DNA of 64,000 nt from Methanosarcinales archaeon (GTDB lineage Archaea > Halobacteriota > UBA148 > JAUWXC01): positions 760,330 through 824,329 of the forward strand of contig CP061209.1 of the NCBI GenBank assembly GCA_026016205.1, written 5' to 3'. A model generated the notes under the pieces. It saw only the letters and a list, made by a program, of their open reading frames with translations. It did no database searches and had not been told where the DNA came from. Each line of letters begins with the position of its first letter. Position 1 is the first letter of the stretch. A program made the translations under genes and the position numbers. Below are positions 1 to 8,512 of this stretch, one piece after another.

Positions 1-3000
1 TCCAAGGCCAGGATTTCGCCAGATGGGTATAACGTCATCATGCAGGGTGATGTCACCTATGTCATCGAAATGAGCTCTGTGGAGAGGCGCAAACTCATAG
101 ATGAAATAGCAGGCGTGGCAGAGTTCGATGCAAAGAAGAAGCAATCATTTAGTGAACTCGAAACCGTTAGGGAACGGATAGAACGAGTCGATATAGTACT
201 CTCCGAGGTTGGCATCAGACTGACGCAACTACAAGAGGAGAGAGGGCAGGCACTCAAATACAAGGCGCTGATGGATGAGAATAGGCGTTATGAAGCGTTT
301 ACATTGCTTTCAAAACTGAAGAGTGTGGAAGACGAACTGAAAAAGTCAATGAAAAAATTAGATAGGAGGAATCTGAAAAAGGATGGTTTGGCCAAGGAGC
401 TAACAGAGATTAGAGGCAGGATATCCACAGTGGATGAAAAACTGCGCGTTTTGAATGAAGAGATTACCCTGAAAGGGGAGGACGAGCAGATAGAGGTTAA
501 AAAAGAGATCGAAGAGATAAAGGGCGAGATTGCCAAACATCAACATGCTATTGGATTTTTCAAAACCGAAATTGGCAGCATTGAGGAAGAGCGAAGGAAG
601 GCGCTGATAGAGATTGATAAGACCAGGGAGAAGATTGAGAGCCTAACGGCAAAGATTGGAGATGAAGAAGTCAGGAAAGGGGGCATACTGGCAGAGATAA
701 AGGAGAAGGAGGCTCAATTAAAGACTGTCCAAGATAAGACTGCCAAAGTGGATGCAAAATTTGCTGACGTGCGGAGCAGGCTTACAACGCTCAAAGAGCA
801 GTTAGAAGGAGGGAAAAACGAGAGAAGTGAGTTGTTCAGGGCAAAAGATAGATTGCTCGACAGCATTCGACGTAAATCTTCTGAAGAAGGGGACATCAAA
901 CGCGAGATAGAAAGGTCCAAGGAGCAAATAGCCGAGACCGAAGTGATGATGAAGCGAGTTCACAAGGAGCTCAAAGACCTGGAAGAGGAGAGGACAAAAG
1001 TCTCAAGCAGTGTAGACGAACTGGAGAGTAAGAAATCTGCGCTGAAAGGCGAACTGGATAAAATCGAACAAGAACTCTGGAAACGGCAGCAAGAATGTGT
1101 AAAAATAGAGGCGCGCGTCAAGGCATCAGAGGAGTTGGGGGGCTACAGCAGGGCTGTAAGCACGATTCTAAATGCAAAAAAGCAGCGCGAACTATCAGGC
1201 ATCTATGGAGTCGTTGCTGAACTGGGCAAGGTCGATGAAAAATGCGCTTCTGCAATAGAAGTTGCAGCTGGCAACAGGATGCAGTGTGTGGTCGTGGATG
1301 TTGACGAAGACGCTGCATGCGCAATAGAATTTTTGAAGAATAAAAAATGTGGCAGAGTCACATTTTTGCCATTGAATAAGATGAAAACCAGATCATTGCC
1401 CAAGTTGACCAAGAAGGACGGGGTAATTGATTACGCGATAAATCTCGTTGATTATGATGCCAAATTCGAGCCTGCATTTCAATATGTCTTTGGCGACACG
1501 ATTGTGGTAGAGAATCTGGACATAGCAAGAAAATTGATGCCCGGAAGAATGGTGACGCTGGACGGGGAATTAATCGAGAGAAGCGGTGCGATGACAGGGG
1601 GCTCCTTGGCAAGGAGATTTACCTTCACCACGGCAGAGAAGAGTCTCAAGAAATTAGCAGAACAGGTCACAGTATACGAGACAAAACGACGCCAATGCCT
1701 TGATAAGATAGATGCAATCGAGGGAGAAATATCCTCTATCCAGAGAGGCACGCTGGACATCGACACAGAGATTGCCGGGAAGAAACGAAGGTTAGTGGAA
1801 GGAGAAGAGTTGACAAACACAAGCAATGAGGTCATCAAAGCCAAGGAAGAAGAGCTCGCGTCCATTATGGGTGAGAGGAAGAAACTGGGAGAAGAGATGA
1901 ACGCCATGGAAGAGAAATGCACGAGTATGGATTCCCAGATTGCTGAGACGGAGGAGGAGATTAAAAAACTGGAGAAGTTACTGAAGGATTCAGAGATTCC
2001 AGGGCTGATGAAAGAGGCAGAAGATATCACCACGGAGACGCGCAGGCTGGAGAACAGGATACGTGACATAGACGCAGAAATAGGCACCATAAACGTAGAA
2101 AAGAACTTTTCGAGTTCAAAGATCAATGAACTCAAAGAGAGGACAAGGGAATTAGAGGATAAGAAGAAGCAGCTGAAGGAGCAGGTATCAACAGGCGAGG
2201 GAGAGATTGTAGCCCTTGAGGAGAAACTTGAGGATAAAAAACAGCGCGAGAAGACGTTGGAGAGCGAGTTAGTCGACCTGCGCGGCAAAAGAAATGTGTT
2301 GCTTGATGAGATGTCCAAGATAGATGCCGAGAAAAACGATGTACAGAAGCAGCTGGAGAGGATTGACGCACAGATAGAGATGCTGGAGGCAGGCAAAAAC
2401 GAATTACAAGCTCAATTTGATGCAATTAAGAAGGAGGTTGATGAGACGGGTGTTGCAAAGGTGGATGAGGTGCCGCCACATGATGTAGTGGTGGAGAAAA
2501 TTGCCTCGCTCAAGGCACAGATGACGGAATTAGAGCCAGTGAACATGCGGGCGATTGCGGAGTACGAGGAAGTGGAAACGCGACAGCGCGATTTGCAGAG
2601 CAAGAGGGATGTGTTGTTCAAGGAGCACAATGACATCATTGAGAGAATAGAGCGGTATGAGTCTATGAAAAAGGATGCGTTTATGCAGAGTTTTTGTGCA
2701 ATCAACGCCCACTTCAAGGAGATTTTTGCAGACCTATCAGATGGGGAGGGTGAGCTGGTACTGGAAAACTGGGATGACCCCTTTGCAGGTGGACTGACGA
2801 TTAAAGCCAGGCCCTCGGGAAAGGCAGTCAGGCGCATGGGTGCCCTGTCCGGTGGAGAGAAGAGTCTGACTGCGCTGGCGTTTCTATTTGCAATTCAGAG
2901 GCACAGGCCTGCACCGTTCTATGCACTGGATGAGATCGATATGTATCTTGACGGCGCAAATGCTGAAAGAGTTGCGAGCATGATTAAAAATATATCCAAG

Positions 3001-3120
3001 GGTACGCAGTTCATCGTTGTATCGCTAAGGGAGTCCATGGTGAGAGCGGCGAACAGGACGATCGGCGTAACCATGCAGGAGGAGAACATATCAAGCATTA
3101 CAGGTGTGGTGTTGAATTGA
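1..3120 (+). CDS. smc: Chromosome segregation ATPase SMC (5' end cut by window)
   Basis: The reading frame is open from base 1, so the N-terminal Walker A part lies outside the window; about 1039 residues remain. It begins in the N-terminal head just before the conserved QGDV and IDEIAGVAEFD segments. A very long Glu/Lys-rich coiled coil follows, then a hinge domain in the middle third (GYSRAV to the AMTGGS region, roughly residues 380-540 of what remains), a second coiled coil, and the C-terminal head. The ABC signature LSGGEKSLTALAF and Walker B FYALDEIDMYLD are visible near the end. SMC dimers with ScpA and ScpB organise and segregate chromosomes. The scpA start overlaps the stop by 4 bp and scpB follows, giving the complete condensin operon. 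Very sure. Confidence 0.97.
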   Translation, partial: SKARISPDGYNVIMQGDVTYVIEMSSVERRKLIDEIAGVAEFDAKKKQSFSELETVRERIERVDIVLSEVGIRLTQLQEERGQALKYKALMDENRRYEAFTLLSKLKSVEDELKKSMKKLDRRNLKKDGLAKELTEIRGRISTVDEKLRVLNEEITLKGEDEQIEVKKEIEEIKGEIAKHQHAIGFFKTEIGSIEEERRKALIEIDKTREKIESLTAKIGDEEVRKGGILAEIKEKEAQLKTVQDKTAKVDAKFADVRSRLTTLKEQLEGGKNERSELFRAKDRLLDSIRRKSSEEGDIKREIERSKEQIAETEVMMKRVHKELKDLEEERTKVSSSVDELESKKSALKGELDKIEQELWKRQQECVKIEARVKASEELGGYSRAVSTILNAKKQRELSGIYGVVAELGKVDEKCASAIEVAAGNRMQCVVVDVDEDAACAIEFLKNKKCGRVTFLPLNKMKTRSLPKLTKKDGVIDYAINLVDYDAKFEPAFQYVFGDTIVVENLDIARKLMPGRMVTLDGELIERSGAMTGGSLARRFTFTTAEKSLKKLAEQVTVYETKRRQCLDKIDAIEGEISSIQRGTLDIDTEIAGKKRRLVEGEELTNTSNEVIKAKEEELASIMGERKKLGEEMNAMEEKCTSMDSQIAETEEEIKKLEKLLKDSEIPGLMKEAEDITTETRRLENRIRDIDAEIGTINVEKNFSSSKINELKERTRELEDKKKQLKEQVSTGEGEIVALEEKLEDKKQREKTLESELVDLRGKRNVLLDEMSKIDAEKNDVQKQLERIDAQIEMLEAGKNELQAQFDAIKKEVDETGVAKVDEVPPHDVVVEKIASLKAQMTELEPVNMRAIAEYEEVETRQRDLQSKRDVLFKEHNDIIERIERYESMKKDAFMQSFCAINAHFKEIFADLSDGEGELVLENWDDPFAGGLTIKARPSGKAVRRMGALSGGEKSLTALAFLFAIQRHRPAPFYALDEIDMYLDGANAERVASMIKNISKGTQFIVVSLRESMVRAANRTIGVTMQEENISSITGVVLN

Positions 3121-3782
3121 TAGACGAGCCGGTTGAAATCTTAGTAAATTTGGCTAAAGACGGTGAGATTGACCCCTGGAACGTTGATATAGTGGATGTT
3201 ACCGACAAATTCCTCAAAAAGTTGGAGGAAAGGGAGCAATTAGACCTATGGGTATCTGCCAGAACGCTTCTATACGCCTCGATATTGCTGAGGATGAAGT
3301 CCGAAGTACTGGTGGAAGATGATGATAAAAGAGACGAATGGGATTTCTTTGGCTTCCAGCCAGAGTGTTTTCAGGATTTCCAGATAGAAACATATCCGCC
3401 ACTACAACCAAGAGTACGCCGACAGTCAAAACGACCCGCCACATTGGCAGAGCTGATAGACGAGCTGAAAAAAGCAATAGACGTAAAAGAGAGAAAAGAG
3501 ATACGGCGCATAAAAGAGAGAAAAAAGTACAGTCCAAGGGCAGAGGATGCCCTTAGAGTCCTAGAACGAGAGGATATGGAGAATAGGATTCAAATAGTGA
3601 TGAAAAAATTGAAGGGGATATTCAAAAGGCAAAAGAAGGTCGTATTTTCAGAGCTGGTGGAGGAAAGAACTCCTGCAAACATCGTTCAGGCGTACATTCC
3701 GCTGTTGTTCCTGGCAACCAGGAAGAAGGTAAAGTTAGAACAGAAAGAGTTGTTCGGCGACATATATGTACAACCCAGGTAA
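3117..3782 (+). CDS. scpA: Segregation and condensation protein ScpA (kleisin)
   Basis: 221 aa. The opening EPVEILVNLAKDGEIDPWNVDIVDVTDKFL is the typical ScpA N-terminus that binds the SMC neck. A basic, charged linker (about residues 95-150) and a C-terminal winged-helix-like region that contacts the other SMC head follow. The start codon is TTG, overlapping the smc stop codon by 4 bp (TTGA), so translation is probably coupled. No ATG is available at the right place. Its role is to bridge the two SMC head domains and recruit ScpB. scpB begins 6 bp downstream. Confidence 0.93.
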   Translation: MIDEPVEILVNLAKDGEIDPWNVDIVDVTDKFLKKLEEREQLDLWVSARTLLYASILLRMKSEVLVEDDDKRDEWDFFGFQPECFQDFQIETYPPLQPRVRRQSKRPATLAELIDELKKAIDVKERKEIRRIKERKKYSPRAEDALRVLEREDMENRIQIVMKKLKGIFKRQKKVVFSELVEERTPANIVQAYIPLLFLATRKKVKLEQKELFGDIYVQPR

Positions 3783-3788
3783 GAGAGT

Positions 3789-4298
3789 ATGAATGATAAA
3801 GAGATATTAGAGGCCGCGCTTTTTGCCGTAGGCCATCCCTTGGATGTGAAGGAGTTGGCAACGCTGGTAGAGAAAACGCCCGAGCATGTGTCAGAGCTGT
3901 TAAAATCCCTTGTAGATGAATATAAAACCAGAGAGACGTCGCTGGAGCTGGTTGAGGCGGGGGGCAAATATGTGATGCAGGTCAAACCAGCATATGCAGA
4001 AAAAGTACAGGACATAGCGCCCAAGGAATTCGAAACGCCCGTGCTAAGGACCTTGGCAGTTGTTGCCTACCATCAGCCGGTCACCCAGGCAGAGGTGGTC
4101 AACATCAGGGGAAACAAGGCATACTCACAGATTGCTGCGCTGGAAGAGAGGGGATTGATTAAAAGCGTGCCCCACAGAAGGACGAAAATGCTGACTACTA
4201 CCTCAGCCTTCGTGGAGTACTTTGGGATAGAGATAAACGACCCGAAAGTAATCAGAAAGATGATTGAAAAAGTGGCGAAAGAGCAAGTCTCCACCTGA
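3789..4298 (+). CDS. scpB: Segregation and condensation protein ScpB
   Basis: 169 aa, a normal length for archaeal ScpB. It has two winged-helix domains: LEAALFAVGHPLDVKELATLVEKTPEHV near the N-terminus, and the highly conserved ETPVLRTLAVVAYHQPVTQAEVVNIRG (about residues 77-105) with the RGL.. hairpin after it. It binds ScpA and modulates SMC ATPase cycling. It is the last gene of the smc-scpA-scpB operon and begins 6 bp after scpA. The downstream 200 bp is non-coding. Confidence 0.93.
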   Translation: MNDKEILEAALFAVGHPLDVKELATLVEKTPEHVSELLKSLVDEYKTRETSLELVEAGGKYVMQVKPAYAEKVQDIAPKEFETPVLRTLAVVAYHQPVTQAEVVNIRGNKAYSQIAALEERGLIKSVPHRRTKMLTTTSAFVEYFGIEINDPKVIRKMIEKVAKEQVST

Positions 4299-4389
4299 TT
4301 TTAGGATTACTTTCGCCCCACTCTTACTTGCCACTATATATGTGCCAGGACTAAAGGAAGATATTGAAAGTAACCTCCTGGGCGCAACT

Positions 4390-4441
4390 GCATCCCCTTA
4401 CACGTTTCTAGGCTGGATGCGGTTCCCCTCCCCTCTTTTTT
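4390..4441 (+). terminator. Possible transcription terminator after scpB
   Basis: A 6-bp inverted repeat (GCATCC at 4390-4395, GGATGC at 4415-4420) with a long 19-nt loop is followed by a pyrimidine-rich run ending in six or seven T at about 4435-4441. Archaeal termination relies mainly on T-runs, so the T tract is the better evidence; the hairpin is weak. Confidence 0.3.
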
Positions 4442-4468
4442 GATCAAAATTTACTGAGATAGTTTTAT

Positions 4469-4490
4469 AAGTAATACCATGGTATTACTT
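4469..4490. promoter_or_regulatory. Perfect 22-bp palindromic operator of the RHH/RelE operon
   Basis: The half-site AAGTAATACC is followed by AT and its exact reverse complement GGTATTACTT. It lies directly after a TATA-like element (TTTTATAA, about 4463-4470) and 14 bp before the antitoxin ATG at 4505, so a bound protein would cover the transcription start. Ribbon-helix-helix antitoxins usually bind such palindromes and repress their own operon; that this one does is inference. Confidence 0.6.
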
Positions 4491-4504
4491 TGAGAGGGTA
4501 GCAC

Positions 4505-4738
4505 ATGAAAGTGGTCACAGCCAAGGTCCCGGATGAACTGACTAAGATGATGAAAAAGTGCATCAAGGAAAAGGGGTATTCGTCTCAATCCGAGCTCGTG
4601 AGAGATGCTATAAGGAGAATGCTAGAGCCTGATCTCAAAGAAGAGATAATAATGGATATCATCGAAGCCAGGGAGCAAATAAAGAGGGGGGAGACTATTT
4701 CCTTAGAAGAGCTGGAGAAGGGCCTGGAAGGACCCTGA
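4505..4738 (+). CDS. Ribbon-helix-helix (CopG/ParD-like) antitoxin
   Basis: 77 aa. The N-terminal beta strand MKVVTAKVPDELTKMMKKCI and the helices IKEKGYSSQSELVRDAIRRML form a classic MetJ/Arc/CopG ribbon-helix-helix. The acidic C-terminal tail (about residues 50-77, SLEELEKGLEG) is of the kind that wraps a RelE/ParE toxin. Its stop codon overlaps the toxin ATG by one base (TGATG), indicating coupled translation. The 22-bp palindrome upstream is the likely autoregulatory operator. Close to ParD/RelB-type antitoxins; the exact subfamily is not certain. Confidence 0.85.
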   Translation: MKVVTAKVPDELTKMMKKCIKEKGYSSQSELVRDAIRRMLEPDLKEEIIMDIIEAREQIKRGETISLEELEKGLEGP

Positions 4739-5013
4739 TGTACGCAATTGAATTCTCCAAGCTCGCTGGAAAGAAGTTTAGCAAACTGGACAAATCGATT
4801 AAAAAACGAATCATCAATAAACTAAAGGAAATAAGGAAGTCAAATAAACCTCGACGCTTTCTTGAGTCGTTAAAAGGAGTTACAGCCCGAAAGCTCAGAA
4901 TCGGAGATTATAGACTCATTGTAGACGTTGACGATGAGAATAAGGTCATCTATATCCTCACATTGGGGCATAGAAGTGAGATATATAAAGAGCTCCATGA
5001 GTTCGAGGAGTGA
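4738..5013 (+). CDS. RelE/ParE-superfamily toxin
   Basis: 91 aa. Small basic protein with the RelE/ParE fold pattern: YAIEFSKLAGKKFSKLDKSIKKRIINKL (helical hairpin), then LRIGDYRLIVDVDDENKVIYILTLGHRSEIY, the beta sheet ending in the H-R-x-x-(I/V)-Y motif of RelE-type ribosome-dependent mRNA interferases. It overlaps the RHH antitoxin gene by one base. Whether it cleaves mRNA (RelE) or inhibits gyrase (ParE) cannot be settled by eye; the HRSEIY ending favours RelE. It ends 15 bp from the convergent rnhB gene. Confidence 0.85.
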   Translation: MYAIEFSKLAGKKFSKLDKSIKKRIINKLKEIRKSNKPRRFLESLKGVTARKLRIGDYRLIVDVDDENKVIYILTLGHRSEIYKELHEFEE

Positions 5014-5028
5014 TTTAAAACAGAAAAA

Positions 5029-5679
5029 TTAAAACCTGGACAAACTTGACTGTCCATGCTTTTTTAATGCTACCTGCGCCGTCTTCCAAGAGTGACGCAC
5101 AAAAGTTGGTAAAGAGTCGTGTTCCTTAATCCATTTCTCCAGGAAATGCACTGTCCGGGAGTCTGAGGGATAACCAGAGCCGATCTCCTGCCCGATTTGT
5201 TTTTCTAAAGCGCGCACCGCCTCATCACGTCTCACCTTTGCCAGGATGGATGCGGCTGAAACTATTGGATACTTGACATCTGCGTTGTGCTCTGAGATTA
5301 TGTCAACTGATGCGCCATACTTCTCGCGCACATTTTGCGCAAATCGCATAGGATTTACATCTGCTGCATCAAGAAATGCCCTGTCTGGCTTTATGTCTTT
5401 GAGAACTTTCGCATAGCTGATGACCATAATCTCGTTCATCGTCATCTTTTCGCGGAGCGCGTCGATTTGCCCTGCGCTGACCTCGATGATATGATATTTT
5501 GCGACTTTTCTTATTTCTTTCGCCAGAAATTCCCGCCTTCCCGGCGAGAGTGCCTTGGAATCTCTGAGGCCCAGTCGCCCCAGAGATGCGATGTGTTTCT
5601 CAGATACCATCACGCCAGCAACGATCATAGGTCCTACAACAGGGCCTTTACCTGCTTCATCGATGCCCGCAATTTTCAT
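5029..5679 (-). CDS. rnhB: Ribonuclease HII
   Basis: 216 aa from the ATG at 5679. A TTG at 5691 in the same frame is possible, but it lies inside the end of trkA. The N-terminus MKIAGIDEAGKGPVVGPMIVAG carries the catalytic Asp-Glu pair (DEAGKG). FLDAADVNP supplies the third Asp and the HNADVKYPIVSAASILAKVRRD region the fourth. GSGYPSD near residue 175 is the conserved RNase HII substrate motif. It cleaves the RNA strand of RNA/DNA hybrids and single ribonucleotides in DNA. It sits at the end of the trk gene run, one base after trkA, probably co-transcribed but functionally unrelated. Confidence 0.95.
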   Translation of the reverse strand: MKIAGIDEAGKGPVVGPMIVAGVMVSEKHIASLGRLGLRDSKALSPGRREFLAKEIRKVAKYHIIEVSAGQIDALREKMTMNEIMVISYAKVLKDIKPDRAFLDAADVNPMRFAQNVREKYGASVDIISEHNADVKYPIVSAASILAKVRRDEAVRALEKQIGQEIGSGYPSDSRTVHFLEKWIKEHDSLPTFVRHSWKTAQVALKKHGQSSLSRF

Positions 5680-5680
5680 G

Positions 5681-6337
5681 CTACTCGACAAATATTTTCT
5701 CCAATTTCTTTATGTGCTCTGCAGTTGTGAGAACTACAACGGAGTCGCCTACCTTTATTATCGTTTTACCCCTTGGGAAAGTGACGTGTTCCCCCCTGAG
5801 TATTGCAGTAAGCACACAATCACTTGGAAGCCCCAAGTCTGCTACAGGTTTGCCAACAGCCGAAGAGTTTTCATGTATTGTGAACTCCACCATCTCAATG
5901 TCGCCCTCCTTCAATGACAAAAGTGTCAGGAGCTCCCCGGATGTAATGGCATTCTTTAAAACTATGGACGCTGCCGTTACAGTACTGACCGCAACATCGA
6001 TGCCCAAATCCCTGAATACTACCTCATTTTTAGAATCGTTGACCCTTGCTATCGTCCTTGGAACTTTGAAGTTCTTTTTCGCCATCTGGCAGGATACGAG
6101 ATTTGTCTTATCCTCCCCTGTAACAGCGACGAGCGCGTCTGCCTTGGCAGTACCGGCATCCTCTAAATACTTGGCATCAGTCCCATCACCATGGATGACA
6201 AGAATGTCGAGCTGCTCAGCCAGACTCTGACAAACATCTTTATCCGATTCCACCACCGCAACCTTTCTTCCCTCTTGAGATAGTGATTTTGCGAGGAAAC
6301 TGCCAATTCTCCCTCCACCCACGATGACTATATACAT
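5681..6337 (-). CDS. trkA: Trk potassium uptake regulatory subunit TrkA (first copy)
   Basis: 218 aa. The N-terminal Rossmann RCK-N domain opens with MYIVIVGGGRIGSFLAKSLSQEG (dinucleotide-binding GGGRIG) and an acidic ribose-binding residue at the end of the second strand (VVESDKDVC). A C-terminal RCK-C/TrkA-C domain covers about residues 140-215. The ATG at 6337 lies 2 bp after the trkH stop and is preceded by GGAGAGG, better than an in-frame start farther upstream inside trkH. RCK subunits gate TrkH in response to NAD(H) or ATP/ADP. A second trkA lies on the other side of trkH. Confidence 0.93.
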   Translation of the reverse strand: MYIVIVGGGRIGSFLAKSLSQEGRKVAVVESDKDVCQSLAEQLDILVIHGDGTDAKYLEDAGTAKADALVAVTGEDKTNLVSCQMAKKNFKVPRTIARVNDSKNEVVFRDLGIDVAVSTVTAASIVLKNAITSGELLTLLSLKEGDIEMVEFTIHENSSAVGKPVADLGLPSDCVLTAILRGEHVTFPRGKTIIKVGDSVVVLTTAEHIKKLEKIFVE

Positions 6338-6339
6338 AT

Positions 6340-7830
6340 TTATCCTCTCCGCGATATTATCCATTCAAATGGGGTTGCAATCGATATTAATACTGCCCAT
6401 AATTCCAACCTGCCAAGAATCATGCCGATGATTTCCATTATCTTGCAAGAAACCGGCATGCTTGGTCCAGTTATCCCTATGGAAAGACCGACGGTCCCCA
6501 TAGCCGATGCGTGCTCGAACATGGCACCCGCCACAGAATACCCACTCAACAAAAAAACAATGACGCCTGCTATATAAAGCAGAGCATAAGCAAACGTAAA
6601 AATCGATATCTCCATGAACAAATCAGGAGTGATGGTTTCTTTCTCGCCCGCATACCACGTCGTCCTTCCGATAACAGCACTCTCTGGAAGCAATCTCGCC
6701 TTTATCTCCCAGAAAATAGATTTCGCTATGAGGCCCACCCGGTATCGTTTTATGCCACCGGCAGTGGATCCGGTGCTACCGCCTATGCACATCAATACCG
6801 TCAGCGAGAACAGTGCCAGATACCCAAAGTGATGCATGTTCTCTCCAGATGCAGTCATATAACCTGTGGTCGTTAGAGCGGAAACCACGTTAAACAGCGC
6901 ATGCCTGAATCCCTGCAATGGGGAGTGGTAAAAACCATAGACCAAACTATACGTGACGATGGGCAAGAATACGATGACTGATGTATACATGACCTTGAGC
7001 TCGATGTCTTTTACAGCCTTGCCAAGTTTACCTGACAACAAAAGATAGTGAAATGCAAAACTCAGGCTACCCAATACCATAAGAACCATAGTAACTATTT
7101 CAATCTCCAGGCTTTGGTAGGCACCTATGCTCCCAGGCTGAGTGGAAAAACCGCCAGTAGACAACGCGCACATTGAATGATTTGTGGAGTCAAACAAAGG
7201 CATGCCAGCAAAGTAGTACAATATCGTTCCCATAAAGAAGTACAAAAGGTAAATGTCGATAATCATCCTGGCAGTATGCCTAATAGCCGGCAATAATCTT
7301 TCTGTTCTCGCCTCTGCCGAATAGACAGACGCGACACCACTTTTTGGACCTATGATGGCAGTCAACATGAGAACGGCAAAGCCAGCCCCTCCAACGAATT
7401 GCATTAAACTGCGCCAGAACAGAAAGATATGCGGGCACATTGCCACGTCGACCATCGTAAGGCCAGTCGTCGTCCATCCAGAAACGGCTTCAAAAAAACC
7501 ATCAAGCGGACTGAGAATGAAACCGATGACAAAAGGGGTTGCACCGAATAGGCATGCTGTAACCCAAAATACGCCAATAAGGATTAAGGCTTGGGGCCTT
7601 CTCAATGGTGCCAGCGCAGGGTCCACTCTGAAAAATCTCCAAAGTACAAATCCACCAGCCAGAGCCAGAAGCCCTGGGATAATAAAAGAGTAGGCGTAGA
7701 TGACCTCACCAGGATACACTATGATTAAAAGCAAGGGCATGAGTAATATTAGACCCATACCCATGAGTAAAAATCCAGAATAACTGATTATCAAACGGTT
7801 ACGCAGCGTTTGCACATCTACATCATCCAT
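6340..7830 (-). CDS. trkH: Trk potassium transporter membrane subunit TrkH
   Basis: 496 aa integral membrane protein of the TrkH/KtrB superfamily. It has the four pore-loop selectivity segments typical of the family, for example VSGWTTTGLTMVD, CALSTGGFSTQPGS, VSALTTTGYMTA and ASAMGTVGLSIG, in that order. GGSTGSTAGGIKRYRVGL in the third repeat is diagnostic. It moves K+ across the cytoplasmic membrane, driven by membrane potential. It lies between two trkA genes on the same strand, which together would make one Trk system with two alternative or hetero-oligomeric RCK subunits. Confidence 0.96.
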   Translation of the reverse strand: MDDVDVQTLRNRLIISYSGFLLMGMGLILLMPLLLIIVYPGEVIYAYSFIIPGLLALAGGFVLWRFFRVDPALAPLRRPQALILIGVFWVTACLFGATPFVIGFILSPLDGFFEAVSGWTTTGLTMVDVAMCPHIFLFWRSLMQFVGGAGFAVLMLTAIIGPKSGVASVYSAEARTERLLPAIRHTARMIIDIYLLYFFMGTILYYFAGMPLFDSTNHSMCALSTGGFSTQPGSIGAYQSLEIEIVTMVLMVLGSLSFAFHYLLLSGKLGKAVKDIELKVMYTSVIVFLPIVTYSLVYGFYHSPLQGFRHALFNVVSALTTTGYMTASGENMHHFGYLALFSLTVLMCIGGSTGSTAGGIKRYRVGLIAKSIFWEIKARLLPESAVIGRTTWYAGEKETITPDLFMEISIFTFAYALLYIAGVIVFLLSGYSVAGAMFEHASAMGTVGLSIGITGPSMPVSCKIMEIIGMILGRLELWAVLISIATPFEWIISRRG

Positions 7831-7836
7831 TTGACA

Positions 7837-8493
7837 TCAACTCTTGGCCAAGACATCTTTAACCTTTCCCGATGCGCCAGCCAGATTCGCCACGACAGCA
7901 ATATCGCCATCTTGAAGTATCGTATCGCTACCAGGTATTATCGCTTTTGTGCCTCTCAGAAGAGCCGCTATAGTGGAGTCCTTTGGCAGGGGGATTTCCT
8001 TCAGCGCCTTTCCAACGACGGGGCCTTTTACCTCTATCTTGTTGATCTCGATGCCACCCTTATTCACCGTCATGAGTGCAATCAAGCCCGGGTGCATAAT
8101 GGCATTCCTGATATGCGCCACCGCAATTGCAGTGGGGCACACAGTAGCATCGATACCTGCATCCCTGTAAAGGGGCTCTTTCTCTGGATCGTTGACTCTT
8201 GCAATAACATTTTTCACCTTGAACACCTGTTTGGCAATCTGAGAGGCCATTAGATTGGTATTATCATCATCGGTAGCCGCCACGAAAACGTCTGCCTTGC
8301 TTCCGCCCGCCTTTGTTAACACATCCTGGTCAGTTCCATCTCCCTCGATGGTCAATCCATCAAAAGTAGGACCGAGCTCTTGGAAATGAGATGCATCCTT
8401 GTCTACAATAACAACGTCATTTCCATTCATCGATAACAACTGAGCCAGACCGCGGCCAACCCTGCCACACCCGATTATTAGCACATACATCAT
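7837..8493 (-). CDS. trkA: Trk potassium uptake regulatory subunit TrkA (second copy)
   Basis: 218 aa with the same RCK-N plus RCK-C layout as the other trkA: MMYVLIIGCGRVGRGLAQLLSMNGNDVVIVDKDASHF, then GDGTDQDVLTKAGGSKADVFVAATDDDNTN. The ATG ATG pair at 8493/8490 is preceded by GGTGA. A GTG at 8508 in frame would place the start before this ribosome binding site, so the ATG is preferred. The stop lies 6 bp before trkH, so the order of transcription is trkA2, trkH, trkA1. The two TrkA proteins are clearly diverged. Confidence 0.93.
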   Translation of the reverse strand: MMYVLIIGCGRVGRGLAQLLSMNGNDVVIVDKDASHFQELGPTFDGLTIEGDGTDQDVLTKAGGSKADVFVAATDDDNTNLMASQIAKQVFKVKNVIARVNDPEKEPLYRDAGIDATVCPTAIAVAHIRNAIMHPGLIALMTVNKGGIEINKIEVKGPVVGKALKEIPLPKDSTIAALLRGTKAIIPGSDTILQDGDIAVVANLAGASGKVKDVLAKS

Positions 8494-8512
8494 CAATTCA
8501 CCACACAAACCA

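Noticed and set aside
1479-2396. 305-codon open frame antisense to smc
   Set aside because: Ser/Leu-rich mirror of a Glu/Lys-rich coiled coil; the plus-strand SMC reading is certain, so this is a shadow.
5712-6230. 172-codon plus-strand frame over trkA
   Set aside because: Antisense to a well-supported RCK protein; composition is not protein-like.
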